Origin: Pseudomonas sp. PDM18
GTDB taxonomy: Bacteria; Pseudomonadota; Gammaproteobacteria; Pseudomonadales; Pseudomonadaceae
Reading direction: 5' to 3'
Assembly (NCBI RefSeq): GCF_014852585.1
Contig: NZ_JACVBX010000004.1
Span: 62,001 to 126,000, forward strand
Length of the DNA stretch: 64,000 nucleotides
This document shows, in pieces, positions 26,328 through 35,675 of this stretch. Under the pieces are notes generated by a model. That model made no database searches and was not told the DNA's origin. It saw only the letters and a program-made list of their open reading frames with translations. Position 1 is the stretch's first letter, and the number at the start of each line of letters is the position of its first letter. A program made the position numbers and the translations under genes.

Positions 26328-27179
26328 ATGACGGAATCCATCGAACTCATCAGCAGCCAGAAGAGCTTCGGCGGCTGGCACCAGCGCTACCGCCACCGTT
26401 CCGCAACCCTCGGCTGTGACATGGTCTTCGCGGTCTACCTGCCGCCCCAGGCCGAGCCCGAGGCGGGCCTACCGGTGCTGTACTGGCTGTCCGGCCTGAC
26501 CTGCACCGACGAAAACTTCATGCAGAAGGCCGGCGCCCAGCGCATGGCCGCCGAGCTGGGGATTGTCATCGTCGCGCCGGATACCAGCCCGCGAGGGCCG
26601 GAAGTGCCGGGCGACCCGGACGGTGCGTGGGACTTCGGGCTCGGCGCCGGCTTCTACGTCAATGCCACCCAGGAGCCCTGGGCGCGCCACTACCGTATGC
26701 ACGACTACGTGGTGCAGGAGCTGCCGGCGCTGATCGAGGCGAACTTCCCGGTGTCGCAGAAGCGCGGCATCAGTGGCCACTCCATGGGCGGCCATGGCGC
26801 GCTGATCTGCGCCCTGCGCAACCCCGGACGCTACCTGTCGTTGTCGGCCTTCGCGCCCATCACACATCCCAGTGATTGCCCGTGGGGGCAGAAGGCCCTG
26901 GGCCGCTTCCTCGGTGAAGACACGGCGGCCTGGCGCGAGTGGGATGCCGTCGAACTGCTAGCGAATGCCAGTGAGCGCCTGCCGATCCTGGTGGACCAGG
27001 GCGAGCGCGACGACTTCCTCGCCCTGCAGCTCAAGCCTGAAGCCCTGCGCGAAGCGGCTGCTGCCGTTGGCCATCCGCTGGAACTGCGCCTGCAGCCCGG
27101 CTATGACCACAGCTATTACTTCATTGCGAGCTTCATCGAAGATCACCTGCGCCACCACGCCGCGGCGCTGTGTGGCTGA
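26328..27179 (+). CDS. fghA: S-formylglutathione hydrolase
   Basis: Alpha/beta-hydrolase (esterase D family) that splits S-formylglutathione into formate and glutathione, the second step after adhC. It has 283 residues. The nucleophile elbow is GHSMGGHGA; the catalytic Asp is likely in [11 protein letters not shown] and the His in [22 protein letters not shown] is a family hallmark. The ATG is preceded by AGGAGG at a good distance. Also named frmB. Confidence 0.95.
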   Translation: MTESIELISSQKSFGGWHQRYRHRSATLGCDMVFAVYLPPQAEPEAGLPVLYWLSGLTCTDENFMQKAGAQRMAAELGIVIVAPDTSPRGPEVPGDPDGAWDFGLGAGFYVNATQEPWARHYRMHDYVVQELPALIEANFPVSQKRGISGHSMGGHGALICALRNPGRYLSLSAFAPITHPSDCPWGQKALGRFLGEDTAAWREWDAVELLANASERLPILVDQGERDDFLALQLKPEALREAAAAVGHPLELRLQPGYDHSYYFIASFIEDHLRHHAAALCG

Positions 27180-27210
27180 CACCCTCGGGGCAGTGATCCG
27201 GTAGAATCGA

Positions 27211-27237
27211 CGCCCTGACATCTACAGGGCGTTTTTT
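27211..27237 (+). terminator. Terminator-like hairpin abutting the ispF start
   Basis: CGCCCTG-ACATCTA-CAGGGCG followed by six T, ending one base before the ispF ATG at 27239. By sequence it is a good intrinsic terminator for adhC-fghA. Its place leaves no Shine-Dalgarno site for ispF, and a TAGAAT -10-like hexamer sits just upstream at 27202-27207, so the hairpin could also be the leader of an ispF transcript. Confidence 0.7.
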
Positions 27238-27238
27238 C

Positions 27239-27712
27239 ATGCGTATCGGACATGGCTACGACGTGCACCGCTTCGCCGAGGGCGACTTCATCACCCTCGG
27301 CGGCGTGCGTATTCCCCACAAGTTCGGGCTCATCGCCCACTCTGACGGGGACGTGCTGCTGCACGCGCTCTCCGATGCCCTGCTGGGCGCCTGCGCGTTG
27401 GGCGACATCGGCAAGCACTTCCCCGATACCGACCCTCAGTTCAAGGGCGCCGACAGCCGCGCGCTGCTCCGCCACGTGCTGAGCCTGGTGGAGGCCAAGG
27501 GGTGGAAGGTGGAGAACGTCGACACCACCATCATCGCCCAGGCGCCGAAGATGGCGCCGCACATCCAGAGCATGCGCGAGACCATCGCCGCCGACCTGAA
27601 GGTCGAGCTGGACCAAGTTAACGTCAAGGCCACCACCACCGAGAAACTTGGTTTCACCGGCCGGGAAGAGGGCATTGCGGTTCACGCTGTCGCCCTGCTG
27701 GTTCGCACATGA
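27239..27712 (+). CDS. ispF: 2-C-methyl-D-erythritol 2,4-cyclodiphosphate synthase
   Basis: MEP-pathway enzyme forming the cyclic diphosphate from CDP-ME-2-phosphate. It has 157 residues, a trimeric enzyme. Zinc ligands are visible: Asp8 and His10 in GHGYDVHRF and the His of [13 protein letters not shown]. The start codon follows directly after a T tract, with no ribosome-binding site, yet [10 protein letters not shown] is the normal family start. It overlaps truD by 4 bases (ATGA), beginning the run ispF-truD-surE-pcm-nlpD-rpoS. Confidence 0.96.
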   Translation: MRIGHGYDVHRFAEGDFITLGGVRIPHKFGLIAHSDGDVLLHALSDALLGACALGDIGKHFPDTDPQFKGADSRALLRHVLSLVEAKGWKVENVDTTIIAQAPKMAPHIQSMRETIAADLKVELDQVNVKATTTEKLGFTGREEGIAVHAVALLVRT

Positions 27713-28767
27713 CGGAGCTGGAACTGCTGGGCCCGCGCGCCCATGGCGAAGCCTGCGGAAGAGCCGTGCTCAAGGCCGTGGCGGAAGATTTCCAGGTCGA
27801 CGAAGTGCTGGATATCCCGCTCTCTGGCGACGGCGAACACCTCTGGCTGTGGGTGGAGAAGCGCGGCCTGAACACCGAGGAGGCCGCCCGCCGCCTGGCT
27901 CGTGCCGCCGGCGTGCCGGTGAAGATGATCAGCTATGCCGGCCTCAAGGATCGCCAAGCATTGACCCGCCAGTGGTTCAGCCTGCACCTGCCGGGCAAGT
28001 CCGATCCGGACCTGGCTGCCGCCGAGGACGATAGCCTGCGCATCCTCGAACGCAATCGCCATCGGCGCAAACTGCAACGCGGCGCGCATTCGGCCAACGG
28101 CTTCACCCTGCGCCTGACCGAGCTGCAGGCGGATCGCGAGCAGCTAGAAGCACGTCTGAAGGCCATCCTCGCCCAGGGTGTGCCGAACTACTTCGGTACC
28201 CAGCGTTTCGGCCATGGCGGCGGAAACGTCTTCGACGCCCGCGGCTTCGCCGAGCGCGGCAAGCTGCCGGAGCATCGCAACATGCGCTCGCGGATGCTTT
28301 CGGCGGCGCGCAGTTACGTCTTCAATCAGGTGCTGGCCCGCCGTGTGGCGGGGGGCACCTGGAACCAGGCGCTGGTCGGCGACCTGTTGGCGTTCACCGA
28401 CAGCCGCAGCTTCTTCCCCGCTGGCGAAGCGGAATGCTCCGACCCGCGCCTCGCCGTACTCGACCTGCACCCCACCGGCCCGATGTGGGGTGAGGGCGAT
28501 TCACCGGCGACGAACCAGCCCGGAGAGATCGAGCGCAGCGTGCAGCAAGCCGAGATGGCGCTTTGCCAGTGGCTTGCCGGTGCGGACATGGCGCACGAAC
28601 GGCGCATTCTGCGCCTCCCCATCCCGGGGCTTACATGGCATTATCCCGCCCCTGACATTCTGCAACTGGAATTCGTCCTGCCGGCAGGCTGCTTCGCCAC
28701 CGTGGTAGTGCGCGAGCTGATCGACCTCGTGCCGGCAGGGCAGACGGAAAGCCCATGCGCATATTGA
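27709..28767 (+). CDS. truD: tRNA pseudouridine(13) synthase
   Basis: Makes pseudouridine 13 in tRNA-Glu. It has 352 residues. The family signature [19 protein letters not shown] holds the catalytic Asp (GLKDR), and the EDFQV and [14 protein letters not shown] blocks are typical. It overlaps ispF by 4 bases upstream and surE by 13 bases downstream, so it sits in the middle of a coupled operon. Confidence 0.95.
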   Translation: MTELELLGPRAHGEACGRAVLKAVAEDFQVDEVLDIPLSGDGEHLWLWVEKRGLNTEEAARRLARAAGVPVKMISYAGLKDRQALTRQWFSLHLPGKSDPDLAAAEDDSLRILERNRHRRKLQRGAHSANGFTLRLTELQADREQLEARLKAILAQGVPNYFGTQRFGHGGGNVFDARGFAERGKLPEHRNMRSRMLSAARSYVFNQVLARRVAGGTWNQALVGDLLAFTDSRSFFPAGEAECSDPRLAVLDLHPTGPMWGEGDSPATNQPGEIERSVQQAEMALCQWLAGADMAHERRILRLPIPGLTWHYPAPDILQLEFVLPAGCFATVVVRELIDLVPAGQTESPCAY

Positions 28768-29513
28768 TTGCCAACGACGACGGGGTCACTGCACCCGGTA
28801 TCGCCGCGCTTCACGACGCGCTGTCCGATTATGCGGACTGCATCGTGATCGCCCCGGAAGCCGATCGTAGCGGAGCGAGTAGTTCGCTGACGCTGGATCG
28901 GCCGCTGCATCCCCATCGCCTGGGCAATGGTTTCATCAGCCTCAACGGCACCCCGACCGACTGCGTGCACCTGGGCCTCAACGGCCTGCTCGAAGAAGTG
29001 CCGGAGATGGTCGTCTCGGGCATCAACCTCGGCGCCAACCTGGGCGACGACGTGCTCTATTCGGGTACCGTGGCAGCGGCCTTGGAAGGGCGCTTCCTTT
29101 CCCGCCCGGCCTTCGCCTTCTCGCTGTGCTCGCGCCTGACGGACAACCTGCCGGCCGCCATGCACTTCGCCCGCCTGCTGGTGGAGTCCCACGAGAAGCT
29201 CGAGCTGCCGCCGCGCACCGTGCTCAACGTGAATATTCCCAATCTGCCGCTGGAGCGCATCAAGGGCGTCCAGCTGACTCGCCTGGGCCATCGCGCCCGC
29301 GCCAAGCCGCCGGTCAAGGTGGTCAATCCGCGCGGCAAGGAAGGCTATTGGATCGCCGCTGCCGGAGATGCCGAGGATGGTGGCGAGGGCACCGATTTCC
29401 ACGCCGTCATGCAGGGTTACGTATCGATCACGCCGCTGCAGATGGACCGGACCTACCGGGAGGCGTTCAATGTCCTTGGCGACTGGCTCGGAGGGCTCGA
29501 CCATGGCCAATGA
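28755..29513 (+). CDS. surE: 5'/3'-nucleotidase SurE
   Basis: Metal-dependent survival-protein phosphatase acting on nucleoside monophosphates. It has 252 residues. The metal site begins at Asp8-Asp9 in [13 protein letters not shown], followed by [13 protein letters not shown] and [19 protein letters not shown]. It overlaps truD, and its 3' end overlaps the probable pcm start. The surE-pcm-nlpD-rpoS order is a classical stationary-phase cluster of gammaproteobacteria. Confidence 0.96.
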   Translation: MRILIANDDGVTAPGIAALHDALSDYADCIVIAPEADRSGASSSLTLDRPLHPHRLGNGFISLNGTPTDCVHLGLNGLLEEVPEMVVSGINLGANLGDDVLYSGTVAAALEGRFLSRPAFAFSLCSRLTDNLPAAMHFARLLVESHEKLELPPRTVLNVNIPNLPLERIKGVQLTRLGHRARAKPPVKVVNPRGKEGYWIAAAGDAEDGGEGTDFHAVMQGYVSITPLQMDRTYREAFNVLGDWLGGLDHGQ

Positions 29514-30174
29514 ATTGTCGCGTCGCGGCGGGATCGGCATGACCTCCCAGCGCACCCGCGAGCGTCTGATCCAGCGTCTGTACGAAGAGGGCCTGTCCAA
29601 CGCCCGCGTGCTGGAAGTGATCCGTCGTACGCCGCGCCACCTGTTCGTCGACGAGGCGCTGTCGCACCGCGCCTACGAAGACACCGCTCTGCCCATCGGA
29701 CACAACCAGACCATCTCGCAGCCCTTCATGGTGGCGCGGATGACCGAACTGCTGCTGGCGGCGGGCCCGCTGGACAAGGTGCTGGAGATCGGCACCGGCT
29801 CTGGCTACCAGACCGCCGTGCTGTCGCAGCTGGTGGAGCGGGTGTTCTCCGTCGAGCGCATCCAGGCCCTGCAGGATCGAGCCAAGGAGCGACTTGCGGA
29901 GCTAAACCTGAGAAATGTTGTCTTTCGTTGGGGCGATGGCTGGGAAGGCTGGCCCGCCCTTGCGCCTTACAACGGCATCATCGTTACCGCCGCTGCGGCC
30001 GAAGTTCCGCAGGCATTGCTGGACCAACTGGCGCCCGGGGGGCGGCTGGTGATTCCGGTCGGCGGCGGTGAGGTGCAGCAACTGATGCTGATCGTCCGCA
30101 CCGAGGACGGCTTCCAGCGCCAGGTGCTGGATTCCGTACGCTTCGTCCCGCTGCTCAACGGTCCGCTAGGCTGA
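29503..30174 (+). CDS. pcm: Protein-L-isoaspartate O-methyltransferase
   Basis: SAM-dependent repair of isoaspartyl residues in aged proteins. The SAM loop is [13 protein letters not shown], and [17 protein letters not shown] is the family substrate motif. Two starts are possible. ATG 29503 (MANELSRRG, 223 residues) has a GGAGGG ribosome site 9 bases upstream, and I use it. ATG 29539 ([10 protein letters not shown], 211 residues) is the start of the P. aeruginosa entry as I recall it, but has a weaker site. The first choice overlaps surE by 11 bases. Confidence 0.93.
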   Translation: MANELSRRGGIGMTSQRTRERLIQRLYEEGLSNARVLEVIRRTPRHLFVDEALSHRAYEDTALPIGHNQTISQPFMVARMTELLLAAGPLDKVLEIGTGSGYQTAVLSQLVERVFSVERIQALQDRAKERLAELNLRNVVFRWGDGWEGWPALAPYNGIIVTAAAAEVPQALLDQLAPGGRLVIPVGGGEVQQLMLIVRTEDGFQRQVLDSVRFVPLLNGPLG

Positions 30175-30247
30175 GAGCAAGCCGGTCAAGGCTGCGGTAA
30201 CTGCCGGCCAGTGAGGCTGGACGTCAATTCATGGATAAGGGGGATGG

Positions 30248-31096
30248 GTGAGCTTGACAGCGACCCTGTATCAACGGAACTGGATCAAGGGCCTGGGCCA
30301 CTCTGTGGTGGCCATTGCCGTCTGCTCTCTGCTGGCGGCCTGTTCTTCAACCTCGCGCAGCACCGCGACCGTGGTGGATCGCAACGCCCAGCAGAAGCCG
30401 GCTGTCACCAGCGGGCAGTACCTGGTGCGTCGCGGTGACACGCTCTATTCCATCGCCTTCCGCTACGGTTGGGACTGGAAAGCCCTGGCCGCGCGCAACA
30501 ACATCTCAGCGCCGTACACCATTCGCCCTGGCCAAACCATCCGATTCGATGGTGGCTCTTCAGCAGCGCCGTCTGTCGCGAAAAATACGACGCCTGTCGC
30601 GCCGGTAGTTGTCAACAAACCGACATCTACTCCAGCGACCGCCAGCAAACCGACCACTCCTGCCGTCACCACTCCCGCGCAGCCGCCCGCCAGCGGCGGA
30701 ACTCCGGCGGTCGCAGGGGGCGCTCCGGGGGGCTGGATATGGCCAACCAATGGCACTCTTATTGGGCGTTTTGCATCAAACGGCAGTTTGAATAAAGGGA
30801 TTGATATAGGCGGGCAATTGGGCCAGCCTGTCCTGGCTGCGTCTAATGGCACGGTTGTGTATGCCGGTAGTGGTTTGCGGGGCTACGGCGAACTCGTGAT
30901 CATCAAGCACAGCGATACCTACGTAAGCGCCTACGGTCACAACCGCAGGTTGCTGGTGCGGGAAGGGCAACAGGTCAAAGTCGGGCAGAACATTGCCGAG
31001 ATGGGCTCCACAGGGACCGACCGGGTGAAGCTGCACTTCGAGATTCGCCGCCAGGGTAAACCTGTAGATCCGCTGCAATACCTGCCAAGTCGTTGA
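30248..31096 (+). CDS. nlpD: Murein hydrolase activator lipoprotein NlpD
   Basis: Outer-membrane lipoprotein that activates the amidase AmiC at the septum. It has 282 residues from a GTG at 30248: lipobox LAAC with Cys32, a LysM peptidoglycan-binding domain (about 57-101), a Pro/Thr-rich linker (about 115-160) and a C-terminal LytM (M23) domain. The LytM domain is degenerate: the first metal His-x3-Asp is NKGID here (His replaced by Asn), and HxH is KLH, as in activators without hydrolase activity. The 3' half has more AT-rich codons than its neighbours (about 30750-30860), where the rpoS promoter is expected. Confidence 0.93.
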   Translation: MSLTATLYQRNWIKGLGHSVVAIAVCSLLAACSSTSRSTATVVDRNAQQKPAVTSGQYLVRRGDTLYSIAFRYGWDWKALAARNNISAPYTIRPGQTIRFDGGSSAAPSVAKNTTPVAPVVVNKPTSTPATASKPTTPAVTTPAQPPASGGTPAVAGGAPGGWIWPTNGTLIGRFASNGSLNKGIDIGGQLGQPVLAASNGTVVYAGSGLRGYGELVIIKHSDTYVSAYGHNRRLLVREGQQVKVGQNIAEMGSTGTDRVKLHFEIRRQGKPVDPLQYLPSR

Positions 31097-31191
31097 CGGT
31101 AGCTGTTCCCCTGCGTGGGTGAGCGGGCCTAGGTGTCCTAAGGATAAGGAAACACATGGGCTTGTTGTCGAACTCAGCAAGGGATAACGAC

Positions 31192-32196
31192 ATGGCACTT
31201 AAAAAAGAAGGGCCGGAGTTTGACGTCGATGATGAAGTGCTCCTGCTGGAGCCTGGCATCATCCTCGAAGAGTCATTTGCCGAAGAGCAGGTATCGCTTC
31301 GAGTCACTCCTAAAGCCACCTCACTCTCGTCTCTCAAACAACACAAGCACATCGACTACAGCCGCGCGCTCGACGCGACCCAGCTGTATCTGAATGAAAT
31401 CGGTTTCTCGCCGCTCCTGACTCCAGAAGAGGAAGTCCATTTTGCGCGTCTCGCGCAGAAGGGCGACCCGGCCGGTCGGCGGCGAATGATCGAAAGCAAC
31501 CTGCGCCTGGTGGTGAAGATCGCGCGACGTTACGTCAACCGCGGCCTTTCCCTGCTCGACCTGATCGAAGAGGGCAACCTCGGGCTGATCCGCGCGGTGG
31601 AGAAATTCGACCCCGAACGTGGCTTCCGCTTCTCCACCTATGCAACCTGGTGGATTCGTCAGACCATCGAACGGGCCATCATGAATCAGACCCGCACCAT
31701 TCGTTTACCGATCCATGTGGTGAAGGAGCTCAATGTCTACCTGCGGGCAGCTCGCGAGCTGACCCACAAGTTGGACCACGAGCCGTCGCCCGAGGAAATC
31801 GCCAACCTGCTCGAGAAGCCGGTGGAAGAGGTCAAGCGGATGCTTGGTCTGAACGAGCGAGTCACTTCGGTGGATGTTTCCCTCGGCCCGGATTCGGACA
31901 AGACCCTGCTCGATACCCTGACCGACGACCGTCCCACTGATCCCTGCGAACTGCTGCAGGACGACGACCTCAGCGAGAGCATCGATCTTTGGCTGTCGGA
32001 GTTGACCGACAAGCAGCGTGAGGTGGTGATTCGCCGCTTCGGCTTGCGCGGCCATGAAAGCAGCACCCTGGAGGAAGTCGGCCAGGAAATCGGCCTGACC
32101 CGCGAGCGGGTTCGGCAAATCCAGGTCGAGGCCCTCAAGCGTCTGCGCGAGATTCTCGAGAAGAACGGCCTGTCGAGCGACGCACTGTTCCAGTAG
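31192..32196 (+). CDS. rpoS: RNA polymerase sigma factor RpoS
   Basis: Stationary-phase and general stress sigma factor. It has 334 residues from ATG 31192 ([11 protein letters not shown]), behind AAGGGA; an in-frame ATG at 31156 would add 12 residues and is not the known Pseudomonas start. Regions: 1.2 ([19 protein letters not shown]), 2.1-2.4 ([12 protein letters not shown] to [16 protein letters not shown]), 3, and 4.2 with the helix-turn-helix [20 protein letters not shown]. It follows nlpD by 95 bases and is followed by a strong terminator. The protein appears intact with no frameshift. Confidence 0.98.
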   Translation: MALKKEGPEFDVDDEVLLLEPGIILEESFAEEQVSLRVTPKATSLSSLKQHKHIDYSRALDATQLYLNEIGFSPLLTPEEEVHFARLAQKGDPAGRRRMIESNLRLVVKIARRYVNRGLSLLDLIEEGNLGLIRAVEKFDPERGFRFSTYATWWIRQTIERAIMNQTRTIRLPIHVVKELNVYLRAARELTHKLDHEPSPEEIANLLEKPVEEVKRMLGLNERVTSVDVSLGPDSDKTLLDTLTDDRPTDPCELLQDDDLSESIDLWLSELTDKQREVVIRRFGLRGHESSTLEEVGQEIGLTRERVRQIQVEALKRLREILEKNGLSSDALFQ

Positions 32197-32217
32197 CGTT
32201 CAGGCCGACAACGAAGA

Positions 32218-32242
32218 AGCCCGGATGATTCCGGGCTTTTTT
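32218..32242 (+). terminator. rpoS terminator
   Basis: AGCCCGGA-TGAT-TCCGGGCT, a perfect 8-bp stem followed by six T, 21 bases after the rpoS stop. A strong intrinsic terminator that ends the surE-rpoS transcript just before the rsmZ regulatory region. Confidence 0.92.
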
Positions 32243-32253
32243 ATGCGTCGGGA

Positions 32254-32271
32254 TGTAAGCATTCACTTACA
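32254..32271. promoter_or_regulatory. GacA upstream activating sequence for rsmZ
   Basis: TGTAAG-CATTCA-CTTACA is an exact match to the inverted repeat TGTAAG-N6-CTTACA bound by the response regulator GacA. It lies about 170 bases upstream of the inferred rsmZ start, the distance typical for P. aeruginosa rsmZ. It places this RNA under GacS/GacA control. Confidence 0.92.
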
Positions 32272-32398
32272 TAGTGTGTGAGCGTTCAGCTTGAAGTGCC
32301 GCGAGCTTTGACGTCGACTATTCGTATCTTATTGTTTTATAGGTATTTTATTTAAAGTCCGGAGTGCCAGAAGTGGCGACTGTGCGGAAGTGTCCCAG

Positions 32399-32426
32399 TT
32401 GCCGCGTTCAGGCAGGCGGGTAATAT
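32399..32426 (+). promoter_or_regulatory. rsmZ core promoter
   Basis: TTGCCG (32399-32404) and TAATAT (32421-32426) are separated by 16 bases and end 8 bases before the inferred transcription start at about 32435. The hexamers are a fair sigma-70 match; the assignment rests on the RNA and GacA box around them. Confidence 0.65.
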
Positions 32427-32434
32427 CACTCCTG

Positions 32435-32552
32435 CGTACACGGAAAGGCGCAGGCCGGTAAGGATGTCGGTCAGGACCCACCGCAGGATGCGGTTCATCA
32501 GGATGATGAAGAAGGGAAGAAAGAGTGGGCGGGTTATCCCGCCCCTTTTTTT
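32435..32552 (+). ncRNA. rsmZ: Regulatory RNA RsmZ
   Basis: Small RNA that sequesters RsmA/CsrA-family translational repressors. About 118 nt. It has six GGA motifs (at 32442, 32462, 32474, 32486, 32501 and 32515). Several sit in hairpin loops: CCGCA-GGA-TGCGG (32481-32493), TTCATCA-GGA-TGATGAA (32494-32510), and one in a GGCCG/CGGTC stem around 32462. A terminator follows: GGGCGGG-TTAT-CCCGCCC then seven T (32527-32552). Location between rpoS and fdxA is exactly that of P. aeruginosa rsmZ. The 5' end is inferred from the promoter and from the CGTACA start of the known RNA. Confidence 0.93.
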
Positions 32553-32582
32553 GCCCGCAGAAAAGTGAAGCTCCAGATGCAG

Positions 32583-32608
32583 AAAGGCCCGCACTCGGCG
32601 GGCCTTTT
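32583..32608. terminator. Bidirectional terminator between rsmZ and fdxA
   Basis: AAAGGCCCGC-ACTCG-GCGGGCCTTT, a 10-bp stem flanked by A on the left and T on the right, so it can work for fdxA (minus strand) and as backup for rsmZ (plus strand). Confidence 0.8.
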
Positions 32609-32630
32609 CTGTTTTTGGTGGAGCCCCGGA

Positions 32631-32954
32631 TCAGCGCTCCAGGTACTGCAGCTTGTTCGGCTTGCCGTCCCACTCTTCAGCGTCCGGCAGGGAATCCTTC
32701 TTCTCGGTGATATTCGGCCAGACATCGGCCAGATCCTTGTTCAGCTCGATGAACTCCTGCATGCCATCCGGGACTTCGTCCTCGGAGAAGATCGCCTGTG
32801 CCGGGCACTCCGGTTCGCACAGGGCGCAGTCGATGCACTCATCTGGGTGGATGACCAGGAAGTTCGGGCCTTCGTAGAAGCAGTCCACCGGGCATACTTC
32901 CACGCAGTCGGTGTATTTGCACTTGATGCAGTTGTCGATGACGACGAAGGTCAT
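32631..32954 (-). CDS. fdxA: Seven-iron ferredoxin FdxA
   Basis: A 107-residue 7Fe-8S ferredoxin. The N-terminal half has the cysteine pattern of a [3Fe-4S] plus a [4Fe-4S] cluster: [18 protein letters not shown] and [16 protein letters not shown]. The C-terminal 45 residues are the acidic extension of the Azotobacter ferredoxin I type. It is transcribed toward rsmZ and ends at the bidirectional terminator. Its start lies 65 bases from the mutS stop, on the same strand; TTTCTCCTC upstream reads as GAGGAGAAA on the coding strand, a strong ribosome site. Confidence 0.95.
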   Translation of the reverse strand: MTFVVIDNCIKCKYTDCVEVCPVDCFYEGPNFLVIHPDECIDCALCEPECPAQAIFSEDEVPDGMQEFIELNKDLADVWPNITEKKDSLPDAEEWDGKPNKLQYLER

Positions 32955-33019
32955 TTCTAATTTTCTCCTCAGGCGGGCGGCTAAGCGCGCGCGATTCTAG
33001 CAGCTTGTCCAGTAGTCCG

Positions 33020-35593
33020 TCAGACCCGCATCTTCCATGCATATAACAATTCGAGAGCTTGACGCGGAGTCAGGTCATCGGGGCTGAGACGCATCAGCTC
33101 TTCGACGATCGGGTGCGGCAGGCTGGCGAACAGGTCGCTTTGCAGTGGCGCTGGGCTTTTCGGGTCGGTAGAACGTGGTGCTTCATGCGGCAGGCTGGTG
33201 GTTTCCAGGCGCGATAAATGCTCGCGGGCGCGCTGAATGACCGCACCCGGCACGCCAGCCAATTGCGCAACCGCAAGGCCGTAACTCTGGCTGGCCGGAC
33301 CGGGCAGTACGTGGTGCAGGAACACGATGCGTTCGTTGTGCTCGGTGGCATTCAAGTGAACGTTGGCTACCGCCGGTTCGCTTTCGGGCAGCACGGTCAG
33401 CTCGAAATAGTGCGTTGCGAACAGGGTAAAGGCGCGCAGTTTGGCGAGGTGTTCGGCTGCAGACCAGGCCAGCGACAGCCCGTCGAAGGTGCTGGTGCCG
33501 CGGCCCACTTCGTCCATCAGTACCAGGCTGCGGTCGCTGGCGTTGTGCAGGATGTTGGCGGTTTCGCTCATCTCCACCATGAAGGTGGAGCGGCCTCCGG
33601 CGAGGTCGTCGGAAGAGCCGATTCGGGTAAATATGCGGTCCACCAGGGACAGCTCACAGCGCGCGGCCGGTACGAAACTGCCGATATGTGCTAGCAGCAC
33701 GATCAGCGCTGTTTGCCGCATATAGGTAGATTTACCGCCCATGTTCGGGCCGGTAATCACTAGCATGCGGGTGTCTTCGTCGAGGTTCAGGTCGTTGGCG
33801 ACGAAGGGCGTATCCAGCACTTGCTCGACCACCGGGTGACGGCCTTGCTCGATGAGGATGCCGGACTCTTCGACGAAACGCGGGCGGTTCAGGTCGAGGT
33901 TCAGTGCACGCTCGGCGAGGTTGGACAGCACGTCCAGTTCGGCCAGGGCGGCAGCGGTGTCCTGCAGTGGCGCCAGTTGGCCGATCAGCAATTCCAGCAG
34001 TTCTTCGTAGAGCTGCTTCTCGCGGGCCAGGGCACGGCTCTGGGCCGACAGCGCCTTGTCTTCGAAAGCCTTCAGTTCCGGCGTGATGAAGCGCTCGGCG
34101 CCTTTCAGGGTCTGGCGGCGGATGTAGTCGGCCGGGGCTTGTTCGGCCTGCACGCGAGGTAGTTCGATGTAGTAGCCGTGGATGCGGTTGTAGCCGACCT
34201 TCAGGTTTGGCAGACCTGTGCGGGCCTTCTCGCGAGTTTCCAAGTCCATCAGGTACTGCCCGGCGTTCTCGCTGAGCATCTGCAGCTCGTCCAACTCGGC
34301 GTCGTAGCCCCGGGCAATGACACCGCCGTCGCGGATCACGGCTGGCGGGTTCTCGATCACCGCGCGGGCCAGCAGGTCGGCCAGTTCCGGGTAAGTGCGG
34401 ATGCTGACGGCCAGTTCGCCCAGGTGTGGGGCCTCCAGCTCGGTCATGCCTTTCTGTAGTTCCGGAAGGGCCGCGAGGGCGTCGCGCAGGCGAGCGAGAT
34501 CGCGCGGGCGGGCATTGCGTAGGCCGATTCGGGCAAGAATTCGTTCGACGTCACCGATTTCCTTCAGCTGCGGCTGGAGGATTTCGAAACGATAGCGATC
34601 CAGCACGCAGGCAATGGATTCCTGGCGGGCTTCGAGGACGGCGCGGTCACGCAGCGGGCGGTTCAGCCAGCGGGTCAACAGGCGACTGCCCATCGCGGTC
34701 TGGCAGCGGTCGACGACCGACTGCAGCGTGTTGTCACGGCCGCCGGCGAGGTTGGTGTCCAGCTCCAGGTTGCGACGGCTGGCGCCATCGAGGATCACCG
34801 TGTCGTCGATGCGTTCGTGACGCAGGCTGCGCAGGTGCGGCAAGGCAGTGCGCTGGGTTTCCTTGGCGTAAGTCAGCAGGCAGCCCGCGGCGCCGATGGC
34901 CAGGGTCAGTTCCTGGCAGCCGAAGCCTTTGAGGTCCTGCACGCCGAACTGCTGGCACAGGCCCTTCTTTGCCGAGTCACGATCGAAGTCCCAGGGTGCT
35001 CGGCGGTGCGCGCCACGGCGCTTCTCTGCCGGCAGGCCCTGGGGCCAGTCGTCGGGGATCAGTAGCTCAGCGGGGTTCAGGCGCTCCAGTTCGGCCAGAA
35101 GGGTTTCCCAGCCTTTTATTTCCTGGACGTTGAAGCGGCCACTGGTGATGTCCAGCACGGCCAGGCCGAACAGTCGCTCGTCGCCCAGCACGGCGGCGAT
35201 CAGGTTGTCGCGGCGCTCGTCGAGCAGTGCTTCGTCGCTGACGGTACCGGGGGTCAGGATGCGTACGACCTGACGTTCAACCGGTCCCTTGCTGGTGGCT
35301 GGATCGCCGATCTGTTCGCAAATCACCACCGATTCGCCGAGCTTCACCAGCTTGGCCAGGTAGCCTTCGGCGGAGTGGAAGGGAATGCCGGCCATGGGAA
35401 TGGAGTTGCCGGCGGACTGGCCACGTGCGGTCAGTGTGATGTCCAGCAGTTTGGCGGCCTTTTGGGCGTCCTCGTAGAACAGCTCGTAGAAGTCGCCCAT
35501 GCGATAGAACATCAGCTGATCTGGGTGCTGGTTCTTCAGTCGCCAGTACTGTTGCATCATCGGTGTGTGGGCGGAGAGGTCGCTCTGACTCAT
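33020..35593 (-). CDS. mutS: DNA mismatch repair protein MutS
   Basis: Recognises base mismatches and starts methyl-independent repair with MutL. It has 857 residues from the ATG at 35593 ([16 protein letters not shown]). The mismatch-binding Phe-x-Glu is in [12 protein letters not shown]; the ATPase has Walker [14 protein letters not shown], Walker [17 protein letters not shown] and the signature region after it. A further upstream ATG at 35623 would add 10 residues that are not family-like. It is divergent from pncC. The gene is intact, so no mutator phenotype is expected from it. Confidence 0.96.
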   Translation of the reverse strand: MSQSDLSAHTPMMQQYWRLKNQHPDQLMFYRMGDFYELFYEDAQKAAKLLDITLTARGQSAGNSIPMAGIPFHSAEGYLAKLVKLGESVVICEQIGDPATSKGPVERQVVRILTPGTVSDEALLDERRDNLIAAVLGDERLFGLAVLDITSGRFNVQEIKGWETLLAELERLNPAELLIPDDWPQGLPAEKRRGAHRRAPWDFDRDSAKKGLCQQFGVQDLKGFGCQELTLAIGAAGCLLTYAKETQRTALPHLRSLRHERIDDTVILDGASRRNLELDTNLAGGRDNTLQSVVDRCQTAMGSRLLTRWLNRPLRDRAVLEARQESIACVLDRYRFEILQPQLKEIGDVERILARIGLRNARPRDLARLRDALAALPELQKGMTELEAPHLGELAVSIRTYPELADLLARAVIENPPAVIRDGGVIARGYDAELDELQMLSENAGQYLMDLETREKARTGLPNLKVGYNRIHGYYIELPRVQAEQAPADYIRRQTLKGAERFITPELKAFEDKALSAQSRALAREKQLYEELLELLIGQLAPLQDTAAALAELDVLSNLAERALNLDLNRPRFVEESGILIEQGRHPVVEQVLDTPFVANDLNLDEDTRMLVITGPNMGGKSTYMRQTALIVLLAHIGSFVPAARCELSLVDRIFTRIGSSDDLAGGRSTFMVEMSETANILHNASDRSLVLMDEVGRGTSTFDGLSLAWSAAEHLAKLRAFTLFATHYFELTVLPESEPAVANVHLNATEHNERIVFLHHVLPGPASQSYGLAVAQLAGVPGAVIQRAREHLSRLETTSLPHEAPRSTDPKSPAPLQSDLFASLPHPIVEELMRLSPDDLTPRQALELLYAWKMRV

Positions 35594-35675
35594 GGCTTCT
35601 GGCTGTCCGGCTTCAACATGCAAAAGCGCCTAGTGTACGGTATCCGCTTGGTCTTCTTTAACCCCGGAGCGCACT

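Noticed and set aside
30751-30766. A sigma-54-like sequence TGGCAC-N5-TTGG inside nlpD
   Set aside because: The -12 element lacks the required GC (TTGG instead of TTGC), and the known rpoS promoter is not sigma-54 type in Pseudomonas.
31156-31191. An upstream in-frame ATG adding 12 residues to RpoS
   Set aside because: Known Pseudomonas RpoS begins at [11 protein letters not shown], and AAGGGA is correctly placed for the ATG at 31192.
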